A DNA stretch of 64,000 nt from Vitrella brassicaformis (Eukaryota > Sar > Vitrellaceae), in contig CDMY01000325.1 in NCBI GenBank assembly GCA_001179505.1, forward strand, positions 2,893 to 66,892, in the 5' to 3' direction. The notes under the pieces were generated by a model that was not told the DNA's origin, ran no database searches, and worked only from the letters and a program-made list of their open reading frames with translations. Made by a program: the position numbers and the translations under genes. The stretch's first letter is position 1. Every line of letters starts with the position of its first letter. Below are positions 33,927 to 50,904 of the stretch, in pieces.

Positions 33927-36355
33927 TCACTTGTTCTTGCCGCCGAGGTAGGTCTTGAGTCTGTTCTCGATGAACGAGTAGACTTCGGGCCTCTTGGCGA
34001 TCCTCCTCTCCCACTGGCTGCCCTTGAAGTTCTTGCTGCACTTGCTGATGTTGACCCACATCCAGCTGCAGATGGTCCGCGTGAGGTAGGCTTGGATGGC
34101 CAGAGGGAGGAACTTCACTTTGGGGTCGATCTTCAGGATGCACCGCACCCGGGTGTTCTTGTCGTCCTCGGGGTACAGGAAATACGCAAAGTGCTCCACC
34201 ACCATACGAATCGTTCCTACGTCAGGCAGGGAGACACACACGCACCGCACACACAAAACAAAGACAGACCAGCAGTGAGTGGCAACCGGTTCGCGTCTCT
34301 TATAGCTGTATGTGAGTTCTCTCACCCTTTTGCACAGGCGGCACCTTCGAGCCAAGAAACATGGTGCTGCGAGCGAGGAACAAAACGAGAGGAAACAGAC
34401 CCTCAGGTGAATGCAAAAGCCTGCCTCTGCCGTGTGATGTGGCACCTGGGCGGCGCGCTTACCTCTCATCTGGCACTGACCAGGCCACCACCATGCAACA
34501 GCCGTATGTGGGGTCGTCGAGTGCGTCCACACCAAAGCCATAGACCACCCCCTCTCTGTGGTTGAGGGGCCACGGCAGCGAGTAGGAGTGCAGCACGATC
34601 TCGGAGAAGCGAGTCGGGTTGCACACAAAGTCGGAACTCCCCAGGAAGGGCACCCACCTGACATGACAAAGAAGTGTGAAGTGTGTCTTTTGTGTCTCAT
34701 GCGTCCACTCACTGACTTTGAGTGCAGGTCGGCCTCGTACACGAGGCAGAGGATGTTGAAGAGGGGCTCGTGCAGCACCCCCTCGATCTTGATCACAGCC
34801 GTCCCGTCGTCGTTCATCCGCCACCAAAAGTCGTACGCCCTGTGCCTCTCGAACGTCCACGAGGGGTCCTTGGACAGATTCCTGTTGATCATCGCAGCCA
34901 CGCTCTCGACCTTCCTGAACTGCAGGTTGAGCTTCCGCAGCCTCATGTCGTCAATGCTCACGCCCACCAGCCTCTGCAGATGGTCGTTGAGGGCCTGCCG
35001 ACGCACACGCGCCGACCGGTGCCCGTCGTCAGCATGCGTCATGACGAGTGAGGGGCGGCTGGAGGACATCTGGATGCTCTCCTCGGTCGGATACCGATTC
35101 ACCGCCGCCCTGTCCTCGGTGTGAGTCGGGCGTCGGTAGACGGGCGCCTTGAGGCGGTCGTCTGAATCTCCCATCTGCAGCGGGGCTTCGGCCGGTGCTG
35201 CATGTGCCTGCGATGCGTCCGCGGCTGTGGCATTGGCATGGGCATGGGCAGCGTCGAGGTTGTCATAGCTGAAGCCCGCCAGGAGGCTGGTGCCCGTCTT
35301 TCTGTAGTGGCTGCCCCGTCTCTGCTCAGGGTGAGGCCCCACCCCGGGGAAGGAGAAGCCGTCTCTTTCCTTCTTGAGGATCTTGGCCGTCTTGGACTTG
35401 AGCCGCTGCAGGTGGTAGTAGGCCATGGTCACCTTCTCGTCGTCCACGTATTGGTTGACCTCCGCAACCATCGACTTGAGCTCCACCAACAGAGGATGCG
35501 GCTCCCCGCCCTCTCCACCCTCCCCGCCAGAGTCGATTTCTGGCGCTTGTGGGAGGTGCAAGGGGGAGGCATCAGTGGCAGTGGGGCTGGGGGCTGCTAT
35601 GTCGATGAGGCGGCCGGTCTGGGCTGTGCTCGCCATTGTGCTGGCGTTGGGGGTGGGTGTGTGGCAGATGTCCACTTTGACATCGTCGAGCTTCTGCGTC
35701 TCAAATGCGGTGCCCCTCCTCTCCAACTCGGCGTTCTCGATGTCCAGCTCCAGATTGAGATACCGAATGTCCTGAGAGGGACAACAGAACAGAACAGAAC
35801 AGCACAGCCACCGTCCTGTCTGTCTGTCGCCGGTTGGTTCCCTTGGTGGTGCTTTCGTTCTGACCCACCTGAATGATATCATCTTCGTTGAGTCTCCTGC
35901 AGAGGGCCGTCACAAGCTCAAGCGCCTCCTCGCTCTCCGTAAAGACCGACCCCTGCTCCTTCCCCTGCTGCTGGTAGGTGACCTTGGCAGGGCCGCACAG
36001 CCCCATGCAGTGCCACCCCATGCGTCGCGCCGGGACGACCATCGACGAGTCCACAAACAGCCCGTCATCGTCGTGCGCCAAATGATCGAAAAACTCCCGC
36101 ACTTCGCCCTCAACTGAGTGGTGAATGTCCAGTCAGTCAGGCACACACAGAGAAAGAAGCCTCACAATTGATGACGAAATGTGGTGCTCTTTCATGGTTC
36201 TCTCTCACGGGTTCTTCTGTCTGACCTGCCTGCAGCTGTTCCCATGCATCTTGGTGGAGGCCGCTGGATTGGTAGGACGTGGCGTCATCAATCTGGCCGT
36301 TCCACTTGTCCACAAGCCTATAAAGCCGAGAAAGACCTCCTTCCAAGTTCGCCAT
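33927..36355 (-). CDS. START-like lipid-binding domain protein
   Basis: Exons 36226-36355, 35869-36113, 34717-35771, 34463-34657, 34326-34366 and 33927-34216; 651 residues from MANLEGGLSRLYRLVDKWNG (an in-frame Met at 36415 is possible). The N half is helical with a central disordered part (Ser/Pro/Ala-rich) and basic stretches. The C half (about residues 390-651) looks START-like: YDFWWRMNDDGTAVIKIEG, FNILCLVYEADLHSKWVPFL, SEIVLHSYSLPWPLNHREG, MVVEHFAYFLYPEDD and VRCILKIDPKVKFLPLAIQA. The 'W......D..W' and 'R.+L..D....+P' features and final helix fit START/Bet v1-type lipid carriers. The ligand is unknown and the assignment is by pattern only. Confidence 0.65.
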
Positions 36356-36449
36356 CAGACACCGGCCCCCAGTCTGAGACTGCTCCGTGGCTCGCAAGTC
36401 CGAACTCCTCGTCACGGAGAGGAGGTGATCTCTTCCAAGAGGGTGCAGC
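36356..36449. promoter_or_regulatory. 94-bp bidirectional promoter region
   Basis: Lies between the START-like and cyclin start codons as modelled. If the upstream Met at 36415 is used, only 34 bp remain. Confidence 0.4.
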
Positions 36450-38068
36450 GATGAAGGTGGGCTGAAGCCAGATCTTCTTGATCTGCCCTTCCTTCCAAAT
36501 GCTTGGCGTCTTGTGTCTGTTGTTCAGGGTCCGCCTCACGCGTACTATGCCGCTCAAGAAGCTGAGGGTCACAAGGATGCCGAGGTGCAACACATGATGC
36601 TGGCCGACCTGTGCGCGACGCTGCTGCACATCCTTCGAGAGCGGGAGGGCAAGGAGTGAGTCTGAGAGATGTGAGAGATGTCAGTGAGGTCTCCCTGGTC
36701 ATTGTCTCTCGTTGTGTTGTGTTGTGTTGTCAGGCTGGGCAGCACCCCAACGACGGCATGCATCTTCATGCGCCGATACCTGCACGCCCAGGCATTCTCG
36801 TCAGACGTACAAGACCGAGTGGTCAGAAAGGCTTACAATACACACGCACACCAGTCAAGTCAATGCACTCATTCCATCGCAAGCCATCTCCCTCCCACTG
36901 ACTGTCGCTGCTTCTCTGCTTTGCGTGCGTGCAGATGTTGGCAGCAGCGTGTGTCAACCTGGCGCTCAAGTCAGAGTTCCGGTCCCACCGTGAGAACGAG
37001 CTCACACTCCTGGCACAGGAGTACCTCAGGGCACACCCACCACCTGACAACACTAGCGACACCGTGCCGCCCGAAGTAGCGGTGACGCGCGAGGAGATCG
37101 GCAAGATGGAGGACCGGCTGTGTGCGGTGCTGCAGTGGCGATTCAAGACATGGCCGCCACAACCCATACTAGAATACCTCCTGCAATTCATCAAGATAGT
37201 CCCACAGACACAAACAGGTTCGTTCTTGTATTCCACAGGTGATGTGCAGCCGGCCAACCAGGCCCCCCATTGATGCGCTCCTTCTCTCTGGGTGGTTGGG
37301 TTGATTCGCTTCAGATGCTGTGTCGGGTGGTGAAGATGCCACCCCCCACCCACAGATCGACAGTGTTGACCGGTTCGTGTCCACGTGCCGCTTGCTGGCC
37401 GACCTATCTGCGCGGACCTCTCTGGTGGTGGACCTTGACCCCCTCCCTCTCGCACTCGGCATCATCCACACGGCTGCACACCTTCTCGACATCGACCTCG
37501 ACAAGGCAGTACTGGATGATACGAGCGGCGACGATGATGGCGATGCACAGAGCAGTAGGGAGGCAGCAGGACCATCAGCTGCCGCCTCTGCGAGTGGCGC
37601 ATCGAGCGGTGGTAGACTGACGAAGCCGTTCGCCTGGTGTGAGCGGCTGATGCGACGCATGTGCCCCGATGACGACATCAGACCATCAGCATACAGGTGA
37701 GCAGGGCAAGGCACACGTGGTCTGAGACAAGCCATTCAATCCGATTCGTTCGTTGTCCACTCACTCACGACCTCCACACATTCAGGTGTGACATCGATGT
37801 GGGTCGGTGCTTTGACCGCGTCGCGTGGGAGCTGGGGCAAGCTCACCTCCACCTGGCGAACGAGGCGGCCCCCGAGTGGCCGAAGGACGCGTCGTCTCTG
37901 GCGTATGTGGAGGTGCCCGAGCCGTTCGGCAAGCAGGGGATGCAGCAGAGGATGGCTATCGAGGACATGCAGCGTGACGCACTCGCCCGTATGAAGATGT
38001 GTGGGAGGCGGCCGCAGACGCCCACAGGGGGAGACGGGGAGCAGCAGGAGCTGTTGTGTGGAGACTGA
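36450..38068 (+). CDS. Cyclin-box protein
   Basis: Exons 36450-36455 (only ATG AAG), 36528-36655, 36734-36821, 36935-37217, 37315-37696 and 37786-38068; 389 residues. The first exon is tentative but is phase-correct. Cyclin box 1: MLADLCATLLHILREREGK, STPTTACIFMRRYLHAQAF, MLAAACVNLALKSEFR, and ENELTLLAQEYLR. Cyclin box 2: IDSVDRFVSTCRLLADLSAR and PLALGIIHTAAHLLDIDL. The 'P..TAC+F.RRY' and 'LAAACV.LA.K' pattern fits transcription-type cyclins (C/H/K/L/T) that bind a Cdk in the nucleus; the subclass is unsure. A low-complexity acidic/Ala insertion separates box 2 from a C-terminal Trp/Gln-rich region. Confidence 0.78.
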
Positions 38069-38521
38069 CTGATGAGATAGTAAGAGAGGGAGGGAGCCAT
38101 CGACTCGATTGGCTGAGAGACGCAGGCGCATACACGGCGCTGCAATGGATCTAAGTACTCGTCGTGTTGGCGCATGTACAGCGATGGATGGATAGACCAA
38201 CCCTCTTTGTGAATACGCCGCCATGCATTGCAAGCAATCAAGTCGTACACACACATTCACGGTTGATTGATTTCACACCGGTCAGCCACAGAGAGAGTCC
38301 CTGCACGTATCGTATTGCCCTCCCCAACCGATAAAAGAGTGAAAGAGTGAGGCACGCAGAAAGCTCTACATGGGTTCTCACATCACAGGCTATCACACCG
38401 TCATCCCTCTACACATACAAACGCACACGGACGGATGGATGGACGGATGGAGCTGCACATGTCCTGTCCCCCCGTATGACGCCCTCCCGTTGCATCTATC
38501 TATCCATGGCTGTTAAGACAG
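38069..38521. other. Convergent intergenic region
   Basis: 3' flanks of cyclin and NSF; no feature seen. Confidence 0.5.
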
Positions 38522-43328
<4,807 letters not shown>

Positions 43329-43864
43329 CGGCTACACCCACACGTACACGACGAGAACAACGCCGACTTTATCTTTTCTCAGCCGACACAAAGCCTCAAG
43401 GCAGCGCAACGCCCTCCGAGAAGGCCGTGACTCTCAGATACTGGAGTGAGAGGGTGACGTCACACGTCGATCGTGTTGCCGGTTGTCCCGCAGCGTCGTT
43501 CGTCCACTTTTTCTTCAATCAGCCTACGGGCGACTGCACAGGCGACGTATCCATCGAGCAAAAGCCGAAAATGAATTTGCCTGATTCGCTGACGACTCAA
43601 ATTCGATCCCTGCTCGATCCAACTGCGAGCTTGGCATCGGGTTTCGCTGTTTCCCAGCCTGAAACGCATTCAGCAGCGCACGCACCCTACGCTCTGAAGT
43701 CGGTACGTGCTGACACTCACTTTGTTCGATGGAGCCGTGGATGATGTGTCTGTTTTGTGACACACGCCGCAGCCAGATCCCACGCAGACAGGTATGCTGG
43801 CAGCTTGCGATGACTGACACAGCTTCGATCTTGTGTTTGTATGTACTTGTGGCAGTGGCGAGAG
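43329..43864. promoter_or_regulatory. Divergent intergenic region, NSF and phosphatase
   Basis: 536 bp. A plus-strand ORF passing 43571 can be spliced into short exons but not into the phosphatase frame, so it is left unannotated. Confidence 0.35.
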
Positions 43865-45132
43865 ATGACTCACTACGCGGCAAGGGCGCTACTCACTCCA
43901 TTCCTCGGCCTCGCCGTGTTCCTCACGAGGGCCGCATCCATTAGGTTGCAAGCGACACCCGGGCATTCTCTGGTCGCGCGAAACAACACTTTCACAATCA
44001 TGCAAATCACAGGTGGGAGGACGCACCAGCAGTAACACACAGAGACAATCGACGTTCTTGTTTGGGTGTCGGGTAGATTTGCATTACGGCGAGAGTCTTG
44101 ATGCACGAGGCTTTGCGCAGGATGCGAAGTCAACTCGCGCGATGCAGCGACTGCTTTCGCTGGAACGGCCTGACTTAGTGGTGTTCTCTGGCGACATCCT
44201 GCACGTCTGGCGGGACAACGCCACTCAGTTCTGGGACCAGGCAATGGCACCCACACTCGAGAGGCGCATCAGGCATGCAGTGGTATTCGGCAATCACGAC
44301 GACTTGCACCGTGATCCCCCGCCTCAAGATGACCTCTCCCGCCGGATGGCCCTGCTCCACTACGATATGTCGCTGCCTGGGTCCCTCACTGGGTCGATGT
44401 TTGTCAGCCGCATGGGCGGTGGAGTCACCAATTATATGCTGGAGGTGTACAGGAGTGACGAGGATGCTGCAAGGGGTCAGCCGGCAGCTCTCTTGTGGTT
44501 TCTTGACAGCGGCGGTGGATCGATTCGGGAGATCATACGGGTGCGTACGGTGGGAGAGAAATGCGCACATGACGTGGAGTGACACAGTGCTTTGTCGATG
44601 GATGCAGGAGGATCAAGTGAGGTGGTTCTCAGCAAAGGCACGACAGCTGAAGGAGAGGTACGGCGTGCTGCCGGCCTTTCTGTACATGCACATTCCGTCT
44701 CACGAGTACCTCCAATACAATCCCGCTGTACCAGAATCACGATCAAGGTCACAAAACCACTGACAGCCAAAACACACACGCCGACATCCGCGTGTTCCCT
44801 GTGCTCTGTGCAGATGTGTGGGTTGGATGAACGACACAGTGCATCCGACCAAGGAGGACACAGGGGTGTTTGATGCGGCAGTGGCGGCGCACATCCAGTA
44901 CATATTTGTCGGTCACATGCACGGCAGCGATTTCTGCTGTCCCGCACCCACACGCAGCAGCAGTGCCTCTGACCCCGTGATGCTGTGCTTCGGGCGCCGG
45001 AGTGGCTATGGCGGGTACGGGAAGGTGTGGGCGAGAGGAGCGAGGATGCAGCGTATCGATCTGTCAGCCGATCGGCCGACGATGCGCACGTGGATCAGAA
45101 TGGAGGATGGAAGCATTGAGCAGGCAGGCTGA
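43865..45132 (+). CDS. Purple-acid-phosphatase-like calcineurin-type metallophosphoesterase, secreted
   Basis: Exons 43865-44012, 44077-44540, 44608-44747 and 44814-45132; about 356 residues. The start (MTHYAARALLTPFLGLAVFL) reads as a signal peptide. Metal-binding motifs appear in order: ITDLHYGE, DLVVFSGDIL, VVFGNHDD, YMHIPSHEYL, and FVGHMHGSDF. This order (D-x-H, GD, GNHD, H, GHxH) is that of the calcineurin-like superfamily; the 'DLHYGE...D..F' and 'HEY' features resemble plant PAP28/29 and yeast Dcr2. It probably hydrolyses phosphomonoesters in the secretory pathway or outside the cell. All metal ligands expected for the fold are present. Confidence 0.9.
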
Positions 45133-45432
45133 AGAAGAGGAGAGTGAGGGTACACGATTGTTTATTGATGGCCTTCTGTCGTACAAAGCGATTGTGATGC
45201 ATCGATGGCTTCCGTATCTACTTTTGAGTAGGGTGTGTTCGTGTATCCAGAGAAGTCTGTCTGTACACAGAGGTAGCAGAAGAAGAAAACTGAGAGGCCT
45301 GCCACTCGGCAGCATAGTGACAAATAGGGACACATAGACAGTACATGCACACAGGGGCGCGAAGCCGCACCAATGCCGCGGACAAATATCGCTACAGAAA
45401 GGACCGAATAAGCAAAGATACATCCTCAAATC
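45133..45432. other. Convergent intergenic region
   Basis: 300 bp of 3' flanking sequence; nothing else seen. Confidence 0.5.
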
Positions 45433-48400
45433 TCAATGGGCCTGAGCACACACAGTGGCCAAAGCGCACGTGTGTCTTGCAAGCCGGTTTTTGCAAGAGG
45501 CATCTTGCCTTGGGTTTGGCTTCCTTGTGTGTCTCATGGAAGAGCCCTGCTCCGATGGCATGAAGGGCGCGTGAACACCTGACAGACACCAACAAGACAA
45601 TGGTGCTCTCAGACTCAAGCAAACAACGTGTCAGCACATCGGGTAGCCCACCGTAAGCCTTTGGCAGGCCCATCTCCCCTTCAGGGATGTAGGCATTCAC
45701 ACGGGGCTCCGCAGTCGTCCTGACGACGCACGAAATGGTGAGACATGATGCGGCACACGGGTTTCTCTCCCCTTCTCACTTGGTGACGTTTGCAGTGAGC
45801 ATCTCCTCCTCCTGCTTCCGTGACCGGGCTGCCTCTGCTTCAGCGACCTGCACACCGCACAGACCCGCACAGGATGGAGACCATCAGCCCGACGGTTCCG
45901 TCCGCCTTGTTAGACCTTTCTGTCCTCGACGATGATCATTTTGGTGAATTCGATGTCGGCGTGTGGCGTTGGCCGCCTGCCCTCACTCATGTTGAGCCTG
46001 GCGCTGTCCACTCTGCCCTGAATCTCATCCCTCTCCAGCTGAAGCTTCAAAGCCATCGCCTATTGACCCATTAGATACACGGTGGTGTATCTCTCTCTCT
46101 GTGGCAATGTCGTGTTTTGACCTGGTACATGGAGAGCTCAGACACGATGGCCATCATCTTCTTGGTCAGCTCCTTCAGCCGAGTTTGGAACAGATTGACC
46201 TAGTTTAAAGAGAGACAGCCAGGCATATGGAAACGGTCTTTCTGTCTGTTCGACGACTCGCCGTGTCCGTCACTTCGCTCACCTTGTGTGACAGCTCCAG
46301 CGTGTCGCTGCGGCCATCGACTGCCTGCAGCCTAAGCTTTTCTGAGAAGGCAGATATCTCGTCAAACACCAGCTCCTTCTCCAAGAGCTTCTCCTGATCG
46401 CACACGCGATGGACACAGCTATGAGCATGGTTGCAGTCTCCACCCCTCGCGGCTTTCTCGCGTCTGCTCACCTTCTTCTCGTTTAGCCGTTCCTCCAGCC
46501 ACTGAAGTTTGGCCGTCAGCGTCTCGGTGTCCGCATCGTCACTGACGATACGCACACAAAGATGCAGGGATGCGTTGCCGACGAGACACACGAAGTCTGT
46601 TCATTTATTTTTCTCACCCCTCCAGCTGCCTCCATTTCCTTTGCTGCGACGTGGGGTCCTCTGAAAATACACAGACAGCACTTTGGACGGCGAGCAATTT
46701 TGGACGTTGCACAGCGTACCGAATTCCAGGCTGAGCTGGTCCGTTTTCCTCTTCTCATCCACAAGCTATCCATCGCACAGCCAGAAAATGGTCAATCTCC
46801 GATCGGTCCATTTACGGCTTTGTTCTCACCTGTTCCCGTAGCTCCGTGGCCTCTTTAGCGAGGAACGGCACCTGCGGGATCTTCTTGAGCTCTGTTTGCA
46901 GCTGTCTCTGGATCTCAGCCATGTCGATCTTCAGGATGCGCAGCTCCTGTGGACAAAGGCGGAAAAGTAGAGAGGGATGTGCGGAGGGTATCAGTATGTG
47001 AATGTCCCACCTCATCTTTTTGGAGCTGAGCATCGCGGCCCTTCTTGAGAAGACGCTCTGGCCAGAAAATGTTGCGTGTGCATGGCCACTGTTGACAAAA
47101 AGTGAGGACATCTGTCTACCTTGCATATTGGCCTTCTCCCACAGAATGCAGAGCTCGTCATTCCTGAAACGTGTCATGCAAAGAGTGTCAGACACAACTT
47201 TGGGAGCAATCAGATCGTGAGACTCTACCTGTCAATGAGCTGGATGCCTGTGAAGTTGCGGCCCTCAACAGCTGCCTGTAGGGATGCCACAGGAGACGTG
47301 TGCTTTTGCACCTTCCGGTCCGGAAAGCTCGTGTTGGTTGACCTCATAGTTTCTTTTGAGCTGTATCATTCCCTTCTCGATGGCGTTGATGATGGAGTTC
47401 AGCTTGTCGATCTCGACCACGTACTGCTCAACCTCCTCTGACCACACACACACATTGCACAATGGACACAAGAATGGATGCAGGGGTTGTCGCTCGGTCG
47501 TACCGTTGAGTGCGGCCGCCTTGCCGGATACCCTTGAGTATTCGGCTCGAAGACGGTCGCGCTCTTCGCGCTGCTTTTGCGTCTCCATCCTCGTTTTCTG
47601 GGACACGCAAAATGGGCGAAAAGTAAGCAGATAGGAAACATACGTACTCGATCCTACCGAGAGTGCTCTGTCCTTGCCCTGCGACTCCATCTTAAGGATT
47701 TCCACTTCGTTCTGGAGGATTTTATGTCGCTCCTTCATCTCGGCGATTTGCTGCTCGGCAGCCTGTATGTGGGTCACGTACTTGTTGCGCTCGTTCTTGA
47801 CCACCTCATACAGCGTGCAGTAGTCCTTCTGCCGCTGAGAGGTCTCTGACAGCTTCTTTCTGAGATCGTTCTCCTCCAGCATCTGCGCAGAGAGGGAGAG
47901 GTGCGCAGGGATACATGCATACAGCAAAGACTCTCTTACTTTCATCTGCACATCTGCCCATGTCTCCCGTGCCAGGCGGATGGCGACGGAGCTCTCGCGG
48001 GCCTATAGGCGACAGCCAACCATTCATGAGACAGGAGTCTGGTGAGCGAATGGCCACTGCTCACCATTTTTTCCCTTTGTTGTGTGAGGAACTGAAAGTG
48101 TTCCGTCCACTGCGCCTCTTGCTTCTTCATGTCCTGTAGGTCCTGCTGACCCTCAGAGATCCTCTTGACCTGAGCAGCGGATGACATCACATCAATTGAT
48201 TTAGCGCGAGAACCGATCGAAACAGTGTTCTGGTGCTTACAATGAAGTCTAGCTCTTCCTTCTTCTCCTTCTCAATCGACTCCTGTTCACATACAACAGC
48301 AAGGAAAGCAGTTACGTAAGACACAAAAGTATGCTCGTGTCTCTCCTGCACTTGTTTAAGAAATGCGCCGATGAAGAGCTCGACCTCGGCCTGGATCTCT

Positions 48401-50904
48401 GTCAGCTGAGAGGAAACAAATGCATGGTGCCTGCAGTTTTGATGGTTGTTAGACAAGCGCACCAGTGTCTTCTGTCTGGCAATATCCTGCTCCAGCTGCT
48501 TGCCCTCACGTTCATCATCAGACTGCACCAGAACATCGGCACTTGTCTCACCGACAAAGAACATGGGCATGCCATCCGTATGAGTCACCTTGTTGGTCTC
48601 TATGTTGACGATGCCGTCTTTGATCGAGTGAACGATGTTCTCACGCTTTTTCAAATCCCTGGGTTCGCACAGAAGCCAGGTGAGGTTGGTGTGTGGATGT
48701 TTGTGTGCACTTTCGGTCCTTGCACCTTCTTGCCCTGTCGACGCTCTTGGTCTTCTGCATTGTCTCATCCGCCAAGACGCGGATCTGGTAAAGGAATGGC
48801 GAGATTGAGACAATGTTGCAGCCTGCTTCCATCGCCGTGTCTCACCTCAAGATTGGTCTCCTTTAGTGATAACTCCAACTCTGTCCGCCTCTCGAGCGCA
48901 GAAACCGTCTCGTACTGGTAGTGTCACGCATACATTCATATCGTACACCCAGGAATGTACTGATAAACTTCTAGGGGATGTTTAGCTCACCTTTGCCCCT
49001 TCGAGTTTGGCGAGGACCTCCCTCATGTTCTGTTCCTTCCTGAAGAGAGGATCGCCATCGCGTGTGTATCCCATGCATACGCCCGTTGCTTGCAGCTGTA
49101 TACCTGAGCACTTCGTCTCTGTCCCACTGCACCTGCAGGTCCTTGTCCTGCACGGACTCATCGATCGCCTGAAAAGACGAGAGGCATCCGTAGAAAAGGC
49201 GTGCCAAATTTGTTGCTCTTGTCGTCGTACTTTCCTCTTTTCCTCCAGTGTGGCGAGGGTCGCGTTGGCTGTCTCGATGTCCTGACGGACGGACGCACGC
49301 AGACACCAGCGAGCATATGAAGTGCGACATACGCTCCGGTCTGACGTATGTCGCTACATGTGTGACAGTCTCCAGCTGATGCGTGAGGGATTTCAAGGCA
49401 CTGCCAAACTTGTTGCCCTGCTTCCTGCACGCACAGGAGCGTGAGCACCGGACGTTGGCGTCAGAATCGCGACTACATCTTACCGTATCCTTTCAGGGTC
49501 GGCCGCAATCTTGCGGTATTCTGTCTCCAAGGCATCCTTCTCAAAGTGGTCGGCCTTATCGACAGCAAAACAAAGAGGTCATTGAGAGTACGCTTCGTTG
49601 TGCTCTCCACAGTTGTCTCACGTCGAGTTGTTGCTCCAGGTGGCTGACTTGCTCGGAGAGATGCTCCTCCTGTTCTTGGTGTCTCTCTGTGGACAAGCGG
49701 CGAAAACAATATCGGCCTCTTCCCACATAGGCACGTCGTACCTTTCTGCTGTTTCTGCATGGCGATCTCTTTCTTCGCAACCCGGGATAAAATGGATTCT
49801 ATTGCATTGATGGAAGAATTCCTCTTGAGCAAATGTCTTACCTCTAGCAAGTCGATTTCGGCTTTGAGCTTCTCGATGACAGGCAGCTGCGCCGCCTCCT
49901 CTTGACGCTGCTTCTCGTCGATTTGCTGCACCAGCAGAAAACACATCATGTGTGGGCAGTGGGTCAATCGCGATTGTGGCTTTCTTTATGAGCACCTCTT
50001 GCAGCTCCGCTTTTTCGTTCTCACACTCGGCTATCTGGGCCTGCAGCATTGCCTCCCACTCCTGCATCTGGTCAACCTCGCCCTGCTTCTGCAAATCAAG
50101 GACCGTCACACAGATACAAGAATCATCGCAACGGCACGACAGCGACCGACCCGCCCCAGTCCCACCCACCTTTCTGAGTTGCTCCCGCAGCTGCGTGATG
50201 GTCCCGGCGTTCTCGGCCTGCTCCATGGTGGTCTTTTCGATGCGGATCTTCTCCGCCATGAGTTGTTGGTGCAGCTCCTTTGTCCGCCTGAGGAAGCTCT
50301 TCTCGTTCTCGAGTGTCTGCACCACATGCTGGTGCAGCTTGGCGTACTTCTGTTTGTACAAGTCGGCACTGCAGTGCAAACACGACCACAAACAGGGCGA
50401 GCACACACACACATCATACACTCACAGTTCCCCAGCATTGTGCTTGACTGTGTGACCTCTTTCTCTCTCACTCTCTCTTGGTTGCTTACTGCGCCTTGCT
50501 GATTTTTCCATCCTTGTAGAGTTTGTCGAGATAGTCAAAGGCGAGGCTGCTGGACACATCCCCGATTTGTGCAGCGGCCTCTGACATGCTGAGGATGCGA
50601 CTCTGCAATGGGGGCTGCTGAGGGCCTGGCTTTCTTCCCTCGGGAAGAATGATGTTGAGCTTGCCTGCACTTCAAATCCTGTAAGGAGGACGGTGATTTT
50701 GTTTGTTTCAGTGAAACGTATCGACAATTCAAACGTTTCACGTGTTCAATGTTTCACGTGTTACCTACCCATAAGTGCCGGCGCAGCGGCTGCGCCGCCC
50801 AGAGGACGTACTTGGCGCATCTGTTCCGATGCAGTCATCTGCCAAACCAGTTTGTCTGGCGCTCCTACTGGCGACCTCTTTGGTACAGGTGGCGCTCCTG
50901 TCAT
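45433..50904 (-). CDS. CCDC146/MBO2-like flagellar coiled-coil protein
   Basis: Thirty-four exons, 1070 residues: 50769-50904, 50490-50664, 50170-50368, 49996-50088, 49742-49925, 49622-49686, 49484-49554, 49358-49424, 49231-49281, 49104-49168, 48991-49039, 48846-48914, 48726-48784, 48463-48658, 48352-48405, 48241-48282, 48065-48169, 47940-48002, 47658-47882, 47504-47597, 47312-47437, 47229-47271, 47120-47163, 47011-47057, 46830-46946, 46720-46765, 46618-46660, 46472-46541, 46283-46393, 46122-46199, 45916-46059, 45780-45847, 45652-45719, 45433-45578. Long heptad-rich helices (YCTLYEVVKNERNKYVTHIQ, LKELTKKMMAIVSELSMYQA). The C terminus (PRVNAYIPEGEMGLPKAYG, HAPFMPSEQGSSMRH) carries the conserved tail I associate with CCDC146, the homologue of Chlamydomonas MBO2, a centriolar/flagellar protein. 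Its first exon overlaps the GT34 gene on the other strand. Confidence 0.8.

Noticed and set aside
49790-49841. GTAAGACA...AATAG stretch that looks like a 52-nt intron in CCDC146
   Set aside because: Removing it breaks the frame, whereas reading through keeps an open coiled-coil (VRHLLKRNSSINAIESIL), so it is coding.
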